From: Zobellia uliginosa
GTDB taxonomy: Bacteria; Bacteroidota; Bacteroidia; Flavobacteriales; Flavobacteriaceae
NCBI RefSeq assembly: GCF_900156625.1
Contig: NZ_FTOB01000003.1
Span: forward strand, 620,001-684,000
Length of the DNA: 64,000 bases
Reading direction: 5' to 3'
Made by a program: the position numbers and the translations under genes. Numbering within the stretch: the stretch's first letter is position 1; each line of letters begins with the position of its first letter. The notes under the pieces are model-generated. The model had not been told where the DNA came from and did no database searches. It saw only the letters and a program-made list of their open reading frames with translations. Positions 33,360 to 42,545 of this stretch are shown here, one piece after another.

Positions 33360-34676
33360 TTACAGAAAATAGCGTAAGATGCCGTTTTCGATTTTGGCAA
33401 CGACCACGTTGTCTTTGATATCTATTCGGTCAACACGGCTTCCGGCTTTTAGGTCTTCATTCCAGGTAAGTCCACCGTCAGTGGTCTTATAAATCGTATT
33501 TCCTGAAAACGACCATCCAATTTTAGTGTCTAAAAACACGAAGTTCGTGTTGGGCAGTAAAGTCTCTACGGTATCCCATGTAAATCCGCCATCGGTTGTT
33601 TTTCGCAAACGGAAGGGGGAATAGATATCGTAATAGGTTAACATAAATCCATTTTTAGAATCGATAAATTGAATTTTACGTACGGTGGTTTTTCCGTCTT
33701 CATCGAAAGTAAGTTCGAGGTCGTTCCATGTGGTACCACCATCGTGGGTAAACAACAATGAAGGTTTTAGTCCGTACGTAGTATTGCCGCCACCGGCCCA
33801 GAAATGCTCATCGTCTAAACGAAAACCGGTACGGATGGTCAGGTACTCATAATCGGGATCATAGACCACATCAAAGTTTTCCCCATCGGTAGTTTTATAT
33901 ACTGTTTTCGAGCCCGTTATAAACATTCCGGTCTGTAGGTCGTCGCTCACGCTTATTGCCGCTATATTGCTGTTTGATTTGTCGGTAGTGGTAAAGAGAA
34001 CCTCTTCCTTTTCATTGACACTTCCACCAGCGGGTATTTTTAAAAGACGTAGGCTTTCGGCCCAGCCTTCATCGGTAGAGGTCGCTTGAAAGACATTGGA
34101 AAAACCTTGGTAGGCCCAGCGTTTAAATGTGAGTCCCCCATCTAGACTTCGCCATGTGGTTCTTGTGTTGTTGTTAGAACCACTTATGAGTCCGTAATAT
34201 AATCTGTCGGGAGAAACCAATTGTGAGGTCCATATGGTTGCATTTGGCAAAGCTCCTTCTAATTTGGTCAGGGCCCATTCTCCGGGCACTTTGGCCAGTA
34301 CGCCAATATTCCCTTCATAGGCATTGGCTACTTCTGAAACCACCTTGCGATCTTTCATATTGATCTCTAACTTGGGAATGCCATTTTCGACCAAAGGCAA
34401 TTTGACCTGAATGGAGGTTTTACTGGTGGATACGATTTCTGAAGCTACACCATCAAAAAGAACTTCAACATCACTGCTGTTTTCAACAAAATTGCTTCCG
34501 GTGATCTCTACGATGTCGCCGTTATAACCAAAGTCTTGGGAATAAGATTGAACATTGGCAACTTCGAGCTCGGGATCGGTAGTCGGTTCATCTGTTGGCG
34601 AGTCGTTTTCAGAGCAGGCTAAAAGTGAAAGAAACAGGCTTACGGAAAAGAATAACTTGAAAGAATTATAATACAT
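33360..34676 (-). CDS. Lipoprotein with IPT/TIG domain and YCF48/BNR repeats
   Basis: A 438-residue lipoprotein. The frame is open to 34733, but the ATG at 34676 gives the lipoprotein signal 'MYYNSFKLFFSVSLFLSLLAC' (quoted as its ends; Cys at the lipobox LLAC) and is preferred. After an acidic linker, residues about 35-120 form an IPT/TIG domain ('YNGDIVEITGSNFVENSSDVEVLFDG'), followed by a beta-propeller of YCF48/BNR type with repeated 'T-D-G-G-x-T-W' blades ('FTHDGGTTWNDLEL', 'KTTDGGFTWDTVE', 'KTTDGGLTWNED'). Such propellers bind ligands at the cell surface. No catalytic residues are evident. It ends at its own terminator. Confidence 0.85.
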   Translation of the reverse strand: MYYNSFKLFFSVSLFLSLLACSENDSPTDEPTTDPELEVANVQSYSQDFGYNGDIVEITGSNFVENSSDVEVLFDGVASEIVSTSKTSIQVKLPLVENGIPKLEINMKDRKVVSEVANAYEGNIGVLAKVPGEWALTKLEGALPNATIWTSQLVSPDRLYYGLISGSNNNTRTTWRSLDGGLTFKRWAYQGFSNVFQATSTDEGWAESLRLLKIPAGGSVNEKEEVLFTTTDKSNSNIAAISVSDDLQTGMFITGSKTVYKTTDGENFDVVYDPDYEYLTIRTGFRLDDEHFWAGGGNTTYGLKPSLLFTHDGGTTWNDLELTFDEDGKTTVRKIQFIDSKNGFMLTYYDIYSPFRLRKTTDGGFTWDTVETLLPNTNFVFLDTKIGWSFSGNTIYKTTDGGLTWNEDLKAGSRVDRIDIKDNVVVAKIENGILRYFL

Positions 34677-34837
34677 AGTACGGGGTTTAAGAGGGCTTAA
34701 CGTCAAATCCAATGATTTCGTGTGCCTTCGCATTTGAAATTGCAGCCTTCCTTAAAACGAAAGAAAGGCCGCGCTAAGATTTTGATATAGGTTTTTTGAA
34801 CAGACTTGCTTTTCTAGGAACAATCCATAGAAGGCTT

Positions 34838-36424
34838 TTATTTTTTCTTTTTCTTCTTTTTCTTCTCTGGGCTCAAGGTTTCTTGGCAGAGGGCGGTATC
34901 GATCTTTTCTCCGCTAGGCTTATAACAATGAACGGGTTTTTTGCGCTTTCCATAGCTGTCATAGAAAAACAGGATTCCCTTTTGGTATCCGGCCTTGCCC
35001 ATATATTTTCCTGGAGGTATAATTGTTTTTCCTTCCATATCTATGATAGAACTGGTGCCATCGACATGACGAATCTTTCCGAATTTAGTCTCGTGTAATA
35101 CGTAATAATCCCTAAAACCGGAGGCGATCACTTTTTTATGCTTTATAGAGAATAGCGCCATATCGTCTTTGCCCTCGGCATCTTTGCGCTTTAATAAATG
35201 GTTTTGGTTTCTATTGACGCTGTTATAGGTTTTGTATCCTTCCGATGGATCTACAATAAATGATTTGTGGGTATAATCATATATTCCGACCGACCCGTTG
35301 GAAACCAATACGGCCAATTCAGGATGGTCGTTATCAAAGTTTATTTGATCATAGAAATGGTCGAAAAGTTCTGTTTGTGCGGCTATATCAAAAAGGTTCA
35401 TATGGCCATTTTCGTCATATACGATAAAGCTGGCGCCATTGTAATCTATTTTGGAATATTTAAGGGGAATAACGGTGGTGTTATTGGAATCTACGGCACC
35501 CCATTTTCCTTCTTTCTTAACAAAGAAGGTATCGGTAAACAAGATGTGTTTCGTGTGTTCTCCCAATTGCCTGAAAGTGTTGAATGGTTTTAGCGCTTCG
35601 TATGTTGCGGGGATACTCCATTTTTTGTTTGCCATATCGTAAACTCCCCATGTGTCGGTATCGGCATCGGTAGCAATGATCTTATCGTTAAAAGAGACAA
35701 AGGTGTTTACCTGTTGTACATTGGGTACTTCGTTATAGGGGAAAATACGACCGATTTTTGCGGGCAAGGTAGTCATATCCTTCACGTTCATTATTGATGT
35801 ACTTCCATCTTCCTTTTTAAGAAGAAAATAATCGTTTGCTATTTGCCTTACGCTCTTGTATTTCGCTTTGAGTACAATATCACCCTTTCCGTTTATTAAA
35901 CCTTCTTGTAAGGCGTATCCGCCACTTTTGCTGGCATCGGGCTTATCATAGTGAACGGTAAAATAGTCCGTATCGGTACTTAGGTAGTGATCGTAGACAC
36001 GGGCCATGTTCGAGGAAAAGTAGTAATCGCCCGTGGCTCCTATCTCTGTTTGAACGGGCTCACCCATGGCATTAAAGGACTTAATGTTGATATACCTTTG
36101 TTCTTCTTTTTTACCGATATCATTTGTACCGGTCACGGGTTGGCCTATAAAGAATATTTTGGACGAGGACATATCGGTCTTAAAATCGTATAGCTGATCT
36201 AAGATGTTTCCGGAGGCATCCATAAAGGTTGACTTGTCATCTTTACTGACGTTCAAATAGCCATTTATAAAATAGAGTCCGTTGTTGTCAAAATTGTTGT
36301 CCTTTGCCTTTTGAAGCAATTCATCCGACGCCGTATCATAGGTTTTGTCGATAAGCACATACTCTTCTTGTGCAAAAATCGAATTTAGGAATAGGCACGA
36401 GGCAATAAGGGGGAGTAATTTCAT
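34838..36424 (-). CDS. Secreted WG-repeat-like protein with poly-lysine tail
   Basis: A 528-residue protein with signal peptide 'MKLLPLIASCLFLNSIFAQ' starting at ATG 36424; the frame extends 26 residues further without a plausible signal. It consists of repeating blades with 'KxGxVD/YD...' turns ('KKEGKWGAVDSNNTTVIPLKYSKID' in pieces), as in WG/KWG-repeat proteins, predicted to form a beta-propeller-like fold. The C-terminus ends 'ETLSPEKKKK' with eight consecutive Lys residues, produced by an AAG/AAA-rich stretch near 34840-34862. No enzymatic motif is visible. It is on the same strand as the BNR/IPT gene, 160 nt upstream of it. Confidence 0.75.
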   Translation of the reverse strand: MKLLPLIASCLFLNSIFAQEEYVLIDKTYDTASDELLQKAKDNNFDNNGLYFINGYLNVSKDDKSTFMDASGNILDQLYDFKTDMSSSKIFFIGQPVTGTNDIGKKEEQRYINIKSFNAMGEPVQTEIGATGDYYFSSNMARVYDHYLSTDTDYFTVHYDKPDASKSGGYALQEGLINGKGDIVLKAKYKSVRQIANDYFLLKKEDGSTSIMNVKDMTTLPAKIGRIFPYNEVPNVQQVNTFVSFNDKIIATDADTDTWGVYDMANKKWSIPATYEALKPFNTFRQLGEHTKHILFTDTFFVKKEGKWGAVDSNNTTVIPLKYSKIDYNGASFIVYDENGHMNLFDIAAQTELFDHFYDQINFDNDHPELAVLVSNGSVGIYDYTHKSFIVDPSEGYKTYNSVNRNQNHLLKRKDAEGKDDMALFSIKHKKVIASGFRDYYVLHETKFGKIRHVDGTSSIIDMEGKTIIPPGKYMGKAGYQKGILFFYDSYGKRKKPVHCYKPSGEKIDTALCQETLSPEKKKKKKKK

Positions 36425-36885
36425 TTTTTGTTGTTTAAAATTGATTTTCTTGTTTTTATAATAGATCAAGGCTTTTAGTGGCATAGGCGTTTTACGAAGC
36501 ACGCCTTTTATGGCGCTGCCCTTAAATTCGTCAGGAATAAACTCGGAATTACGGTCTATATCGGTAAGCAGTGGGTGTGTTAAAAAAGGGAACGCTTGCT
36601 GTTAAAATCGCTAATTTTCTCATAATGTAAAGAGATAAAAGGTTGGGTTCCCAAGGCTGTAATTGAGAAATAGCATAACGTTAATGATACGACTATAGTA
36701 TGGTCGAATGAGCTAGGACTATCGAAGTGCTATCCATCGCATATGGGGAAAAGTTTGTAAATAATTGGTTGTCTAGGCTTTAGGAATGGTTTAGGTATTT
36801 GTGGTCGTGGTCAGAGGTTTTATAAAAACCGAACCCAAGCTCTGGAAATTAACTTTTTTTTAGGGGGGCAACAGTTTTTATGACC
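36425..36885. other. Divergent intergenic region before the riboswitch
   Basis: No gene was found in this stretch. Its right end leads into the riboswitch promoter; the rest shows no structure I can support. Confidence 0.5.
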
Positions 36886-36893
36886 TACTTTTG
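36886..36893 (+). promoter_or_regulatory. Promoter -7 box (TACTTTTG) ahead of the riboswitch
   Basis: TACTTTTG is a full TAnnTTTG match. A start about 7 nt downstream would place the RNA 5' end near 36900, just before the first riboswitch helix at 36908. Confidence 0.6.
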
Positions 36894-36904
36894 CCGGCTT
36901 AAAT

Positions 36905-37020
36905 TAATTATCAAGAATCTCAAGAACGGAGATAGCAACCTGCATTAACGAGCAAGGTGCTAAAGAGATAAGCCAATTAGTTGGAACCAATGTTACCCCA
37001 TACTTCTGCTTATCTAAAGC
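36905..37020 (+). ncRNA. SAM-I-clan riboswitch candidate without a P4 helix
   Basis: The core reads TTATC-AAGA (P1 5' strand 36908-36912), P2 hairpin ATCTC/GAGAT (36917-36921 and 36929-36933), then AGCAACC, P3 ACCTGC/GCAAGGT (36938-36943 and 36952-36958), the invariant GGTGCTAA (36956-36963), and the P1 3' strand GATAA (36967-36971). The pieces TTATCAAGA, GCAACC, AAGGTGCTAA and GATAAG are the SAM-I box core in the right order. The usual P4 helix after GCTAA is absent, as in SAM-IV and SAM-I/IV-type RNAs, and a small hairpin CCAA-ttag-TTGG follows (36973-36984). AGATAAGC (36966-36973) can pair perfectly with GCTTATCT (37008-37015), which gives an alternative to P1 and a plausible expression platform before the ATG at 37050. 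Confidence 0.65.
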
Positions 37021-37049
37021 TGTTTCCTTTTTGAAAAGAATAAAGAGAA

Positions 37050-38351
37050 ATGGCACATTCGAATAAGCTTACCCCCCAATTTTCGGCTTTGATCCCCTTG
37101 TTGGTCTTCGTTCTTACGTTTTTGGGCGTTGGCATCTACCAAAACGATTTCTATGCCTTACCGGCCCCGATAGCCGTTATTGCGGGCATTATCGTGGCGT
37201 TTCTTATGTTCGGCCCATCGATAAAATCAAAAATAGGCACCTTGTTAAAAGGCTGTGGCGATGAAAAAATACTGACCATGTGCCTGATCTATTTACTGGC
37301 CGGGGCTTTTGCCGCCCTTACTGAGCAAACCGGTAGTGTAGAGGTGATCGTAAACTTGGGATTGGATTTTATAGCCCTTCCGTATATCTATGTGGGGATT
37401 TTTATCATTGCCGGGTTTCTCTCGATCTCCACCGGTACTTCGGTCGGTTCCATCGTTGCCCTCGCCCCTATCGTGGTGGGTTTTGCCGAGGAAAGCAGTG
37501 CCGATCTGGCCCTTTTGTGCGGCGCCTTGTTAGGGGGGAGTATGTTCGGCGACAATTTATCGGTGATTTCGGATACGACCATTGCCGCTACACAATCCTT
37601 GGGCTGTAAGATGGGCGATAAGTTTAAACAGAACATTAAAATCGCCGTGCCCGCGGCCTTGTTCACTATCGGCATTTTACTCTTTCAAGGCTGGGATTTG
37701 GGGTCCGTAGAAACCGAAACGGCAGCCTACAGCTATTCGGTGGTTAAGATACTGCCCTATGTTTTGGTCATTGTCCTTTCCATTGCGGGCGTCAATGTTT
37801 TTGTGACCCTGCTTTTTGGGGCAATTGCAGCCGGATTTCTAGGGGTAGTTTATGGGGATTTTACCCTTATGGAATCGACAAAAATCGCCTACACCGGATT
37901 TACGAACATGACGGAAATTTTTCTATTGTCTTTGCTCACGGGAGGCTTGGCGGCCTTGGTCCAAAAAAACGGGGGAATCGATTTTCTATTGGTCCATATA
38001 AAACGGCGGATCAAAAACCAGAAAACGGCCCAACTGGGTATGGCGGCCCTAGTGGGTACGATCAATACGGCGATAGCCAATAATACCGTATCCATTATCA
38101 TAGCCGGGCCCATTGCCAAATCGATTACGGATGAATACGGTTTGGACAAGAAAAAGACCGCTTCCATCTTAGATATTTTTGCCTGTATCTCACAAGGCTT
38201 CCTACCTTACGGTGCACAAGTCTTGATGATTTTAAGCTTTGCAAAAGGACAGATCGATTACCTAGACTTGGTTTTCAACACGTGGTACTTGTTACTCCTG
38301 CTTATTTATACCCTACTGTTCATCGGGCTTCTGTCTACAAGGCGTGGCTAG
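37050..38351 (+). CDS. NhaC-family transporter, predicted methionine uptake (MetT-like)
   Basis: A 433-residue protein with about ten to eleven hydrophobic helices. It belongs to the NhaC Na+/H+ antiporter family, seen from 'GDEKILTMCLIYLLAGAF', 'TGTSVGSIVALAPI', 'LLGGSMFGDNLSVISDTTIAATQSLG' and 'IANNTVSIIIAGPIAKSI'. The Asp-rich 'GDNLSVISDTT' block is the ion-site motif of the family. The upstream SAM-type riboswitch suggests that the cargo is methionine rather than Na+/H+ exchange alone, as for NhaC-type transporters of the S-box regulon. The gene is monocistronic. Confidence 0.87.
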   Translation: MAHSNKLTPQFSALIPLLVFVLTFLGVGIYQNDFYALPAPIAVIAGIIVAFLMFGPSIKSKIGTLLKGCGDEKILTMCLIYLLAGAFAALTEQTGSVEVIVNLGLDFIALPYIYVGIFIIAGFLSISTGTSVGSIVALAPIVVGFAEESSADLALLCGALLGGSMFGDNLSVISDTTIAATQSLGCKMGDKFKQNIKIAVPAALFTIGILLFQGWDLGSVETETAAYSYSVVKILPYVLVIVLSIAGVNVFVTLLFGAIAAGFLGVVYGDFTLMESTKIAYTGFTNMTEIFLLSLLTGGLAALVQKNGGIDFLLVHIKRRIKNQKTAQLGMAALVGTINTAIANNTVSIIIAGPIAKSITDEYGLDKKKTASILDIFACISQGFLPYGAQVLMILSFAKGQIDYLDLVFNTWYLLLLLIYTLLFIGLLSTRRG

Positions 38352-38663
38352 GCCTAGTAGATATTGGGTGATTTCCATTGAAGATTCCCCTCCTATTTTC
38401 CATTAAACTGACGTTTCATTACCATTTTCTACGAAATCGTTAGCAATAAAGAGGTGTAGGTGTTAAAACCCGTACCCCATAGCAAGAAATTTCTTTTAAA
38501 AAAGAATCTTTGTAGTACAGTTTAACCTGTGCTCTGCATGACTATGGAATGTTTTACCGTGTCGGGAAGGGGTAATTCCCATAAGCGGTAAAGGGAGATT
38601 CCAAAATATAGCTTCTGTAAGTCGGGGTTTTATAATTCTATTTAAAAACTTAAATCATTTCGT
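38352..38663. other. Intergenic gap before the beta-barrel gene
   Basis: No gene, box or stable hairpin stood out; the region contains AT-rich sequence only. Confidence 0.4.
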
Positions 38664-39527
38664 ATGAAACATTTGATTACAGTATGTACAGCTGTTTTAA
38701 CTAGCGCCTTATCTTTTGGACAAATGGAGGTCTCCTTAAGCTCTGGGTATGCTATCGGTAGTGCCACAATGAAACTGGGGGAACGGGTGAGTATGTCGGA
38801 AACGGAAAACTCGTACGGGAGTTACGGTGAAGGTGCCAACGTTCAAATAAGGGGAACTTACTTCTTTGACGATTCCTTTGGTGTGGATCTCGGTATTGGT
38901 TACTTGCAAGGAAGCGACCAAGACATATCCGTTGTCGATGTGTCCAATTTGCAAGTAGATGCGGTTGCCAGGGCCCGTGCCTTTGGTGCATCGGCGTCGG
39001 TAGTATACAAATTCACCAATAACGTTTATGGGCGTTTTGGGGCTTTGTTGAAATTAGGGGGGAAGACCGAAGGCGTGGTGTATCAAAAATCGGTTTTTAA
39101 CAATGATGAAGCCAGTGCCCTAGGTGTACCGGAGGGTTCTTATTCCGAAACCAACTATAAAGAAGATTTTCACGGAAAATTCCCTTTAGGCTTTGTCGGT
39201 GCCCTTGGTTATAAGCATGACCTTGGCTCTAATTTCAGCATTTTTCTGGAAGCGGAGTATTACGGAATCAGTTTGAAGCGAAAGGATTCTGAAATTGCGG
39301 AATTCAATACGAACGTTGTACTTCCCGATGGTACCGTAGCGGTAGAAGGACTGTATACATTGGACAACTTGCCCGAGGGCTATAACCGTAAAACGACCTA
39401 TGTAGATAATCTATCGAACACCAATACCGATACTTCAAAAGAGTTGTCGCAAAAAGTACCCTATTCTTCATTCGGACTTAATTTTGGGATTACCTATAAA
39501 TTTAAAGGCGGTGGAAAAAAAGAATAG
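38664..39527 (+). CDS. Outer-membrane beta-barrel protein
   Basis: A 287-residue protein with signal peptide 'MKHLITVCTAVLTSALSFGQ'. The mature part alternates short hydrophobic strands and polar loops ('MEVSLSSGYAIGSATMKLG', 'FFDDSFGVDLGIGYLQG', 'GRFGALLKLGGK', 'KFPLGFVGALGYKHDLG', 'FSIFLEAEYYGISLKRKD') and ends 'SSFGLNFGITYKFKGGGKKE' with an aromatic near the terminus. This is an OmpA/porin-like barrel of about eight to ten strands with no peptidoglycan-binding domain. Function is unknown; such proteins are common in Bacteroidetes. It ends at a clear terminator. Confidence 0.82.
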   Translation: MKHLITVCTAVLTSALSFGQMEVSLSSGYAIGSATMKLGERVSMSETENSYGSYGEGANVQIRGTYFFDDSFGVDLGIGYLQGSDQDISVVDVSNLQVDAVARARAFGASASVVYKFTNNVYGRFGALLKLGGKTEGVVYQKSVFNNDEASALGVPEGSYSETNYKEDFHGKFPLGFVGALGYKHDLGSNFSIFLEAEYYGISLKRKDSEIAEFNTNVVLPDGTVAVEGLYTLDNLPEGYNRKTTYVDNLSNTNTDTSKELSQKVPYSSFGLNFGITYKFKGGGKKE

Positions 39528-39563
39528 CCTTGCGCAATCTTGATTTTACCGCATTAGAATACA

Positions 39564-39604
39564 AGGGCCTCGTTGAAATACCACTATTTCAACGGGGCTT
39601 TTTG
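39564..39604 (+). terminator. Rho-independent terminator of the beta-barrel gene
   Basis: GCCTCGTTGAAATA - ccac - TATTTCAACGGGGC forms a long stem (ten perfect inner pairs) followed by TTTTTGTTTTG, about 40 nt after the stop. Confidence 0.85.
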
Positions 39605-39751
39605 TTTTGTGGGCAAAGCACGGCGGTCAGAAAAAGAGTTGCTTCCCACTTAAAATCCCTTAACCGTCTCACGCTCCGAAACATACAAAATCAGATGTAA
39701 AATTGTGGATATCTATTCGATTTTTTGACTTTTCGGGCCGATGCTAAACCC

Positions 39752-39759
39752 TATATTTG
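39752..39759 (+). promoter_or_regulatory. Promoter -7 box (TATATTTG) of the DUF4494 gene
   Basis: TATATTTG matches TAnnTTTG, 21 nt before the ATG at 39781, with a TTTTTTGAC stretch about 25 nt further upstream. It rules out the TTG at 39757 as start. Confidence 0.55.
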
Positions 39760-39780
39760 GCCTCTTTAAAACAAAAAGAT

Positions 39781-40341
39781 ATGAGTGCAACCTGGTACGA
39801 ATGCAAGATTAAATACAAAAAAATAGATGAAGCTTCAGGCATGCTAAAGATAAAAACGGAACCGTTTTTAGTGGATGCCATTTCGTATACCGAAGCAGAA
39901 AGTAGGATAACCGAGGAAATGTCGGCCTATTTGAGCGATAGCGAAGAAATCAAGATCACGAATATCAAAGTGGCCAATTATGCCGAAATACACCCTTTCG
40001 AGAATTCAGACCGTTGGTTTAAATCCAAGGTGTCTTTGGTAGCCTTTGACGAGGAAAGCGGTAAGGAACGCAAAACCAACATGTATCTCTTGGTACAGGC
40101 CAACGATGTAAAGGAAGCCTATGACAATACCGTTACGGTAATGAAGGATACTATGGGCGATTACACCATTCCCGCTATCTCAGAATCCCCTATTATGGAC
40201 GTATTCCCCTATTTCTCTGGGGAAGAGGATGAAATGGACCGTTTGGAGAAATTTACCCAGTTGAAAAACTCCGTACCTGCGACCAATGAAATGGACGAGG
40301 AACTGGAGATGGCCGATGTGCTATCGAGCGAGGAAGAATAA
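39781..40341 (+). CDS. DUF4494 domain protein
   Basis: A 186-residue protein starting at ATG 39781. 'ATWYECKIKYKKIDEASG...TEPFLVDAISYTEAESRITEEM', 'KITNIKVANYAEIHPFENSDRWFKSKVSLVAFDEESGKERKTNMYLLVQANDVKEAYD' and 'AISESPIMDVFPYF' (read in pieces) match DUF4494, a Bacteroidetes family of unknown function, across about residues 3-145. The acidic C-terminal extension ('EEDEMDRLEKF...ELEMADVLSSEEE') is longer than in typical members. It has no signal peptide and is probably cytoplasmic. It is monocistronic, with a good promoter and terminator. Confidence 0.88.
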   Translation: MSATWYECKIKYKKIDEASGMLKIKTEPFLVDAISYTEAESRITEEMSAYLSDSEEIKITNIKVANYAEIHPFENSDRWFKSKVSLVAFDEESGKERKTNMYLLVQANDVKEAYDNTVTVMKDTMGDYTIPAISESPIMDVFPYFSGEEDEMDRLEKFTQLKNSVPATNEMDEELEMADVLSSEEE

Positions 40342-40366
40342 GCCTCTATATACAATGCAACAAAGA

Positions 40367-40396
40367 GACCGCCTAAAGCTTTAGGACGGTCTTTTT
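40367..40396 (+). terminator. Rho-independent terminator of the DUF4494 gene
   Basis: GACCGCCTAAAG / CTTTAGGACGGTC forms a stem with one bulge, followed by TTTTTGTTTTT, 25 nt past the stop. Confidence 0.88.
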
Positions 40397-40459
40397 GTTT
40401 TTATATTACCTTTCTACCATAGTGGCTAAGGTGATTGGTTGAATCCGTTTGACTAGATT

Positions 40460-42139
40460 TTAGTTTTTTAATTTTTCCATTAACCATAAAGGATTCTTGT
40501 TAAAAGCTTTCCAATGGTCATTTAGGGTATTGAACAAGGTATTTAGGTCTGTTCCATATGCATCGTATAGAACCGTATCTTCCTTAAGGGTAAGAATGTA
40601 ATCCATAAGTTCGTAGCAGAGGGTAAACTGTCCACAGGCAATAAGGGTGTCCATTCTGTTTTTTGCCACATCTTCTTTGCTCCACCATAAGGTAGTCGGC
40701 ATTTCGGAGGCCGTTAGGCTTACACTCTTTAATATATGGCTTGGTAAGGGTTTTATTTTTTTATTTAAACTTGAACAATCGTTATTATAGGGAGTTTTCT
40801 GGCCGTTTAGTTTATAGATTGTTGCGGTGATACGTTTGTTTTCTAACGAATCTTTTGAGTAGAAAAGATCATAGTTCAAACGCCGCATCTGCTTTAAGAA
40901 CACCTCGTTGATCATTTTGGATGCAGAGCTGATCCGTTCAGACAGCATACGTTGTACCAAACTGATATCTAGTTTTTGAAAAGTGAGCACATCATCCAGT
41001 AGCGATTCTGGTACGTTTTTGTTGAATAGGGCTTTCAATCTTGAAAGCGTAAAGCTTTTGATTATAAAAGCCACAACCCCCAAAATACTCAGGGTTATTC
41101 CCATACCTAGAATGATACTTCCCAGGATATACATTCCGGTCCAGGCCCTTTCTTCAATTTGAAAAAAAGAGTTGGCCATAATCATTATAAGGCCTATTAA
41201 AAGTATGATCAGATAAAGGGGCTTAACTGTAAAATATTGCAAGACTTTGTTTATGGTCCGTTGTACCGTAGAACTTTTCCCTATTTCAGAGGTCTCTTGC
41301 TGCCATGGTGGCATCTTATAACTGCCTACATCGTTTACGATAATTAGGTTCAAGCTGTTTTTCATCCTCTCGTTTATAAGCATCATACTGCCGATACCTT
41401 GATTGTCTGCAATTCCTCCATCCATAATTCCGACCCCATCAATAAAGGTGTCTAAACCTTTTAGGTTTTTATATTTGGGGGAAGCATGGTCTTGAACATA
41501 GTCATCGGGAAAAACCATAGGTTCAAAGCCTACGGGAAAACAAGAGGAAGAGGCAATAACATCACCCAATACGATTTCGTTTCTCAGGGGATTGATTTGT
41601 TTTTGATATTTTTTATAAAGAGGGGTATTGCCAAAGTAACCTTCGTTCTGAAATCGATAGGTCAGTCCGAACGAAAAATCGGTGGCATTGAAGCAGACTT
41701 GGTCTAATTGTTTGATCTCTGACTTCTTGAAGAGTTTCATTGTTCCCTCGAATACCGGCATGTTGGCATAGGTGAGGGCAAAGGAATTAATTAGGGAGCG
41801 TTTTTTGTAAGGATTGGTTTTCCAAACCGTATCGTTTTCTAATTTTGCAACGGCATTTTCAAGTAGTTTGTCATTCTCGGGAATGAAAGTTTGGTAAAAC
41901 CTGTTGAAAAAAGATTCGAACCTATAGTCGTCGTCTTGTAAGGCTTTAGAAAAACCCACACCCAATAAAGTGCCGCCACTTACCGTACTCAGAGCCTTGA
42001 CCGATTCTAAGAGAGTTTTATGATTATAGGATACCTGTTCTAGATAAGAAACTATGCCAAGGGCAAAGAAGGTGGCCCTATAACCGCCTCCGCTAAAGCA
42101 AAGTCCGATGTTTTCAAAAGGTTTCAACTGTTTCGACAT
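40460..42139 (-). CDS. Patatin-like phospholipase with membrane helices
   Basis: A 559-residue protein. The patatin core is clear: the oxyanion hole 'CFSGGGYRATFFALGIVSYLE' (GGGYR at residues 17-21), the nucleophile elbow 'STVSGGTLLG' with Ser54, and the dyad Asp in 'GVGIMDGGIADNQG'. The elbow reads S-x-V-S-G-G rather than the usual G-x-S-x-G at its first position. Two hydrophobic helices follow the core (about residues 312-332 and 342-372), so the protein is probably membrane-anchored, and a 190-residue C-terminal domain of unknown type follows. Expected activity is acyl-ester hydrolysis of phospholipids. The gene is isolated. Confidence 0.82.
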   Translation of the reverse strand: MSKQLKPFENIGLCFSGGGYRATFFALGIVSYLEQVSYNHKTLLESVKALSTVSGGTLLGVGFSKALQDDDYRFESFFNRFYQTFIPENDKLLENAVAKLENDTVWKTNPYKKRSLINSFALTYANMPVFEGTMKLFKKSEIKQLDQVCFNATDFSFGLTYRFQNEGYFGNTPLYKKYQKQINPLRNEIVLGDVIASSSCFPVGFEPMVFPDDYVQDHASPKYKNLKGLDTFIDGVGIMDGGIADNQGIGSMMLINERMKNSLNLIIVNDVGSYKMPPWQQETSEIGKSSTVQRTINKVLQYFTVKPLYLIILLIGLIMIMANSFFQIEERAWTGMYILGSIILGMGITLSILGVVAFIIKSFTLSRLKALFNKNVPESLLDDVLTFQKLDISLVQRMLSERISSASKMINEVFLKQMRRLNYDLFYSKDSLENKRITATIYKLNGQKTPYNNDCSSLNKKIKPLPSHILKSVSLTASEMPTTLWWSKEDVAKNRMDTLIACGQFTLCYELMDYILTLKEDTVLYDAYGTDLNTLFNTLNDHWKAFNKNPLWLMEKLKN

Positions 42140-42485
42140 GTCAAGTGATTTGTGTAAATGGTTTTAAGGTGGCTGAGGGAAGCTAATACCTTTGTCTTAA
42201 AATTTGTCCGTCGTTTTTAAAATTACCTCTGGGCTATTTGTTTTGGGTAAATAAATAGTAAACCGAGATGTTTACATTAGTTATTGTTCATTTTAAGGTT
42301 TAGCAAGTATATATTTAAGTTCTATACCCTAGGGAACCATAGCCAAATTGGAGGGAATAAAAGGAGGGACATAGTCTGAGCGATGGTTAAAGATATAAAA
42401 AATGAATAGTTGTAGGAAAATAATGTGACCTTTTCGTGTGGCTAAAACGGATATTAGTAAGACTTTCATCTACCTATTTTATATA
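42140..42485. other. Intergenic gap upstream of the patatin gene
   Basis: No gene and no TAnnTTTG box on the minus strand were seen. Confidence 0.4.
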
Positions 42486-42523
42486 AAAAGAGTCCGCTGT
42501 ATAAAATGAAATATACGGCGGAC
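42486..42523 (-). terminator. Rho-independent terminator of the large BNR gene
   Basis: On the minus strand GTCCGCCGTATA / TATACAGCGGAC (one G-T pair, 8-nt loop) is followed by TCTTTTTATAT. It lies just after the stop at 42546. Confidence 0.85.
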
Positions 42524-42545
42524 CCCTTAATTATGCCTGAAAGTT

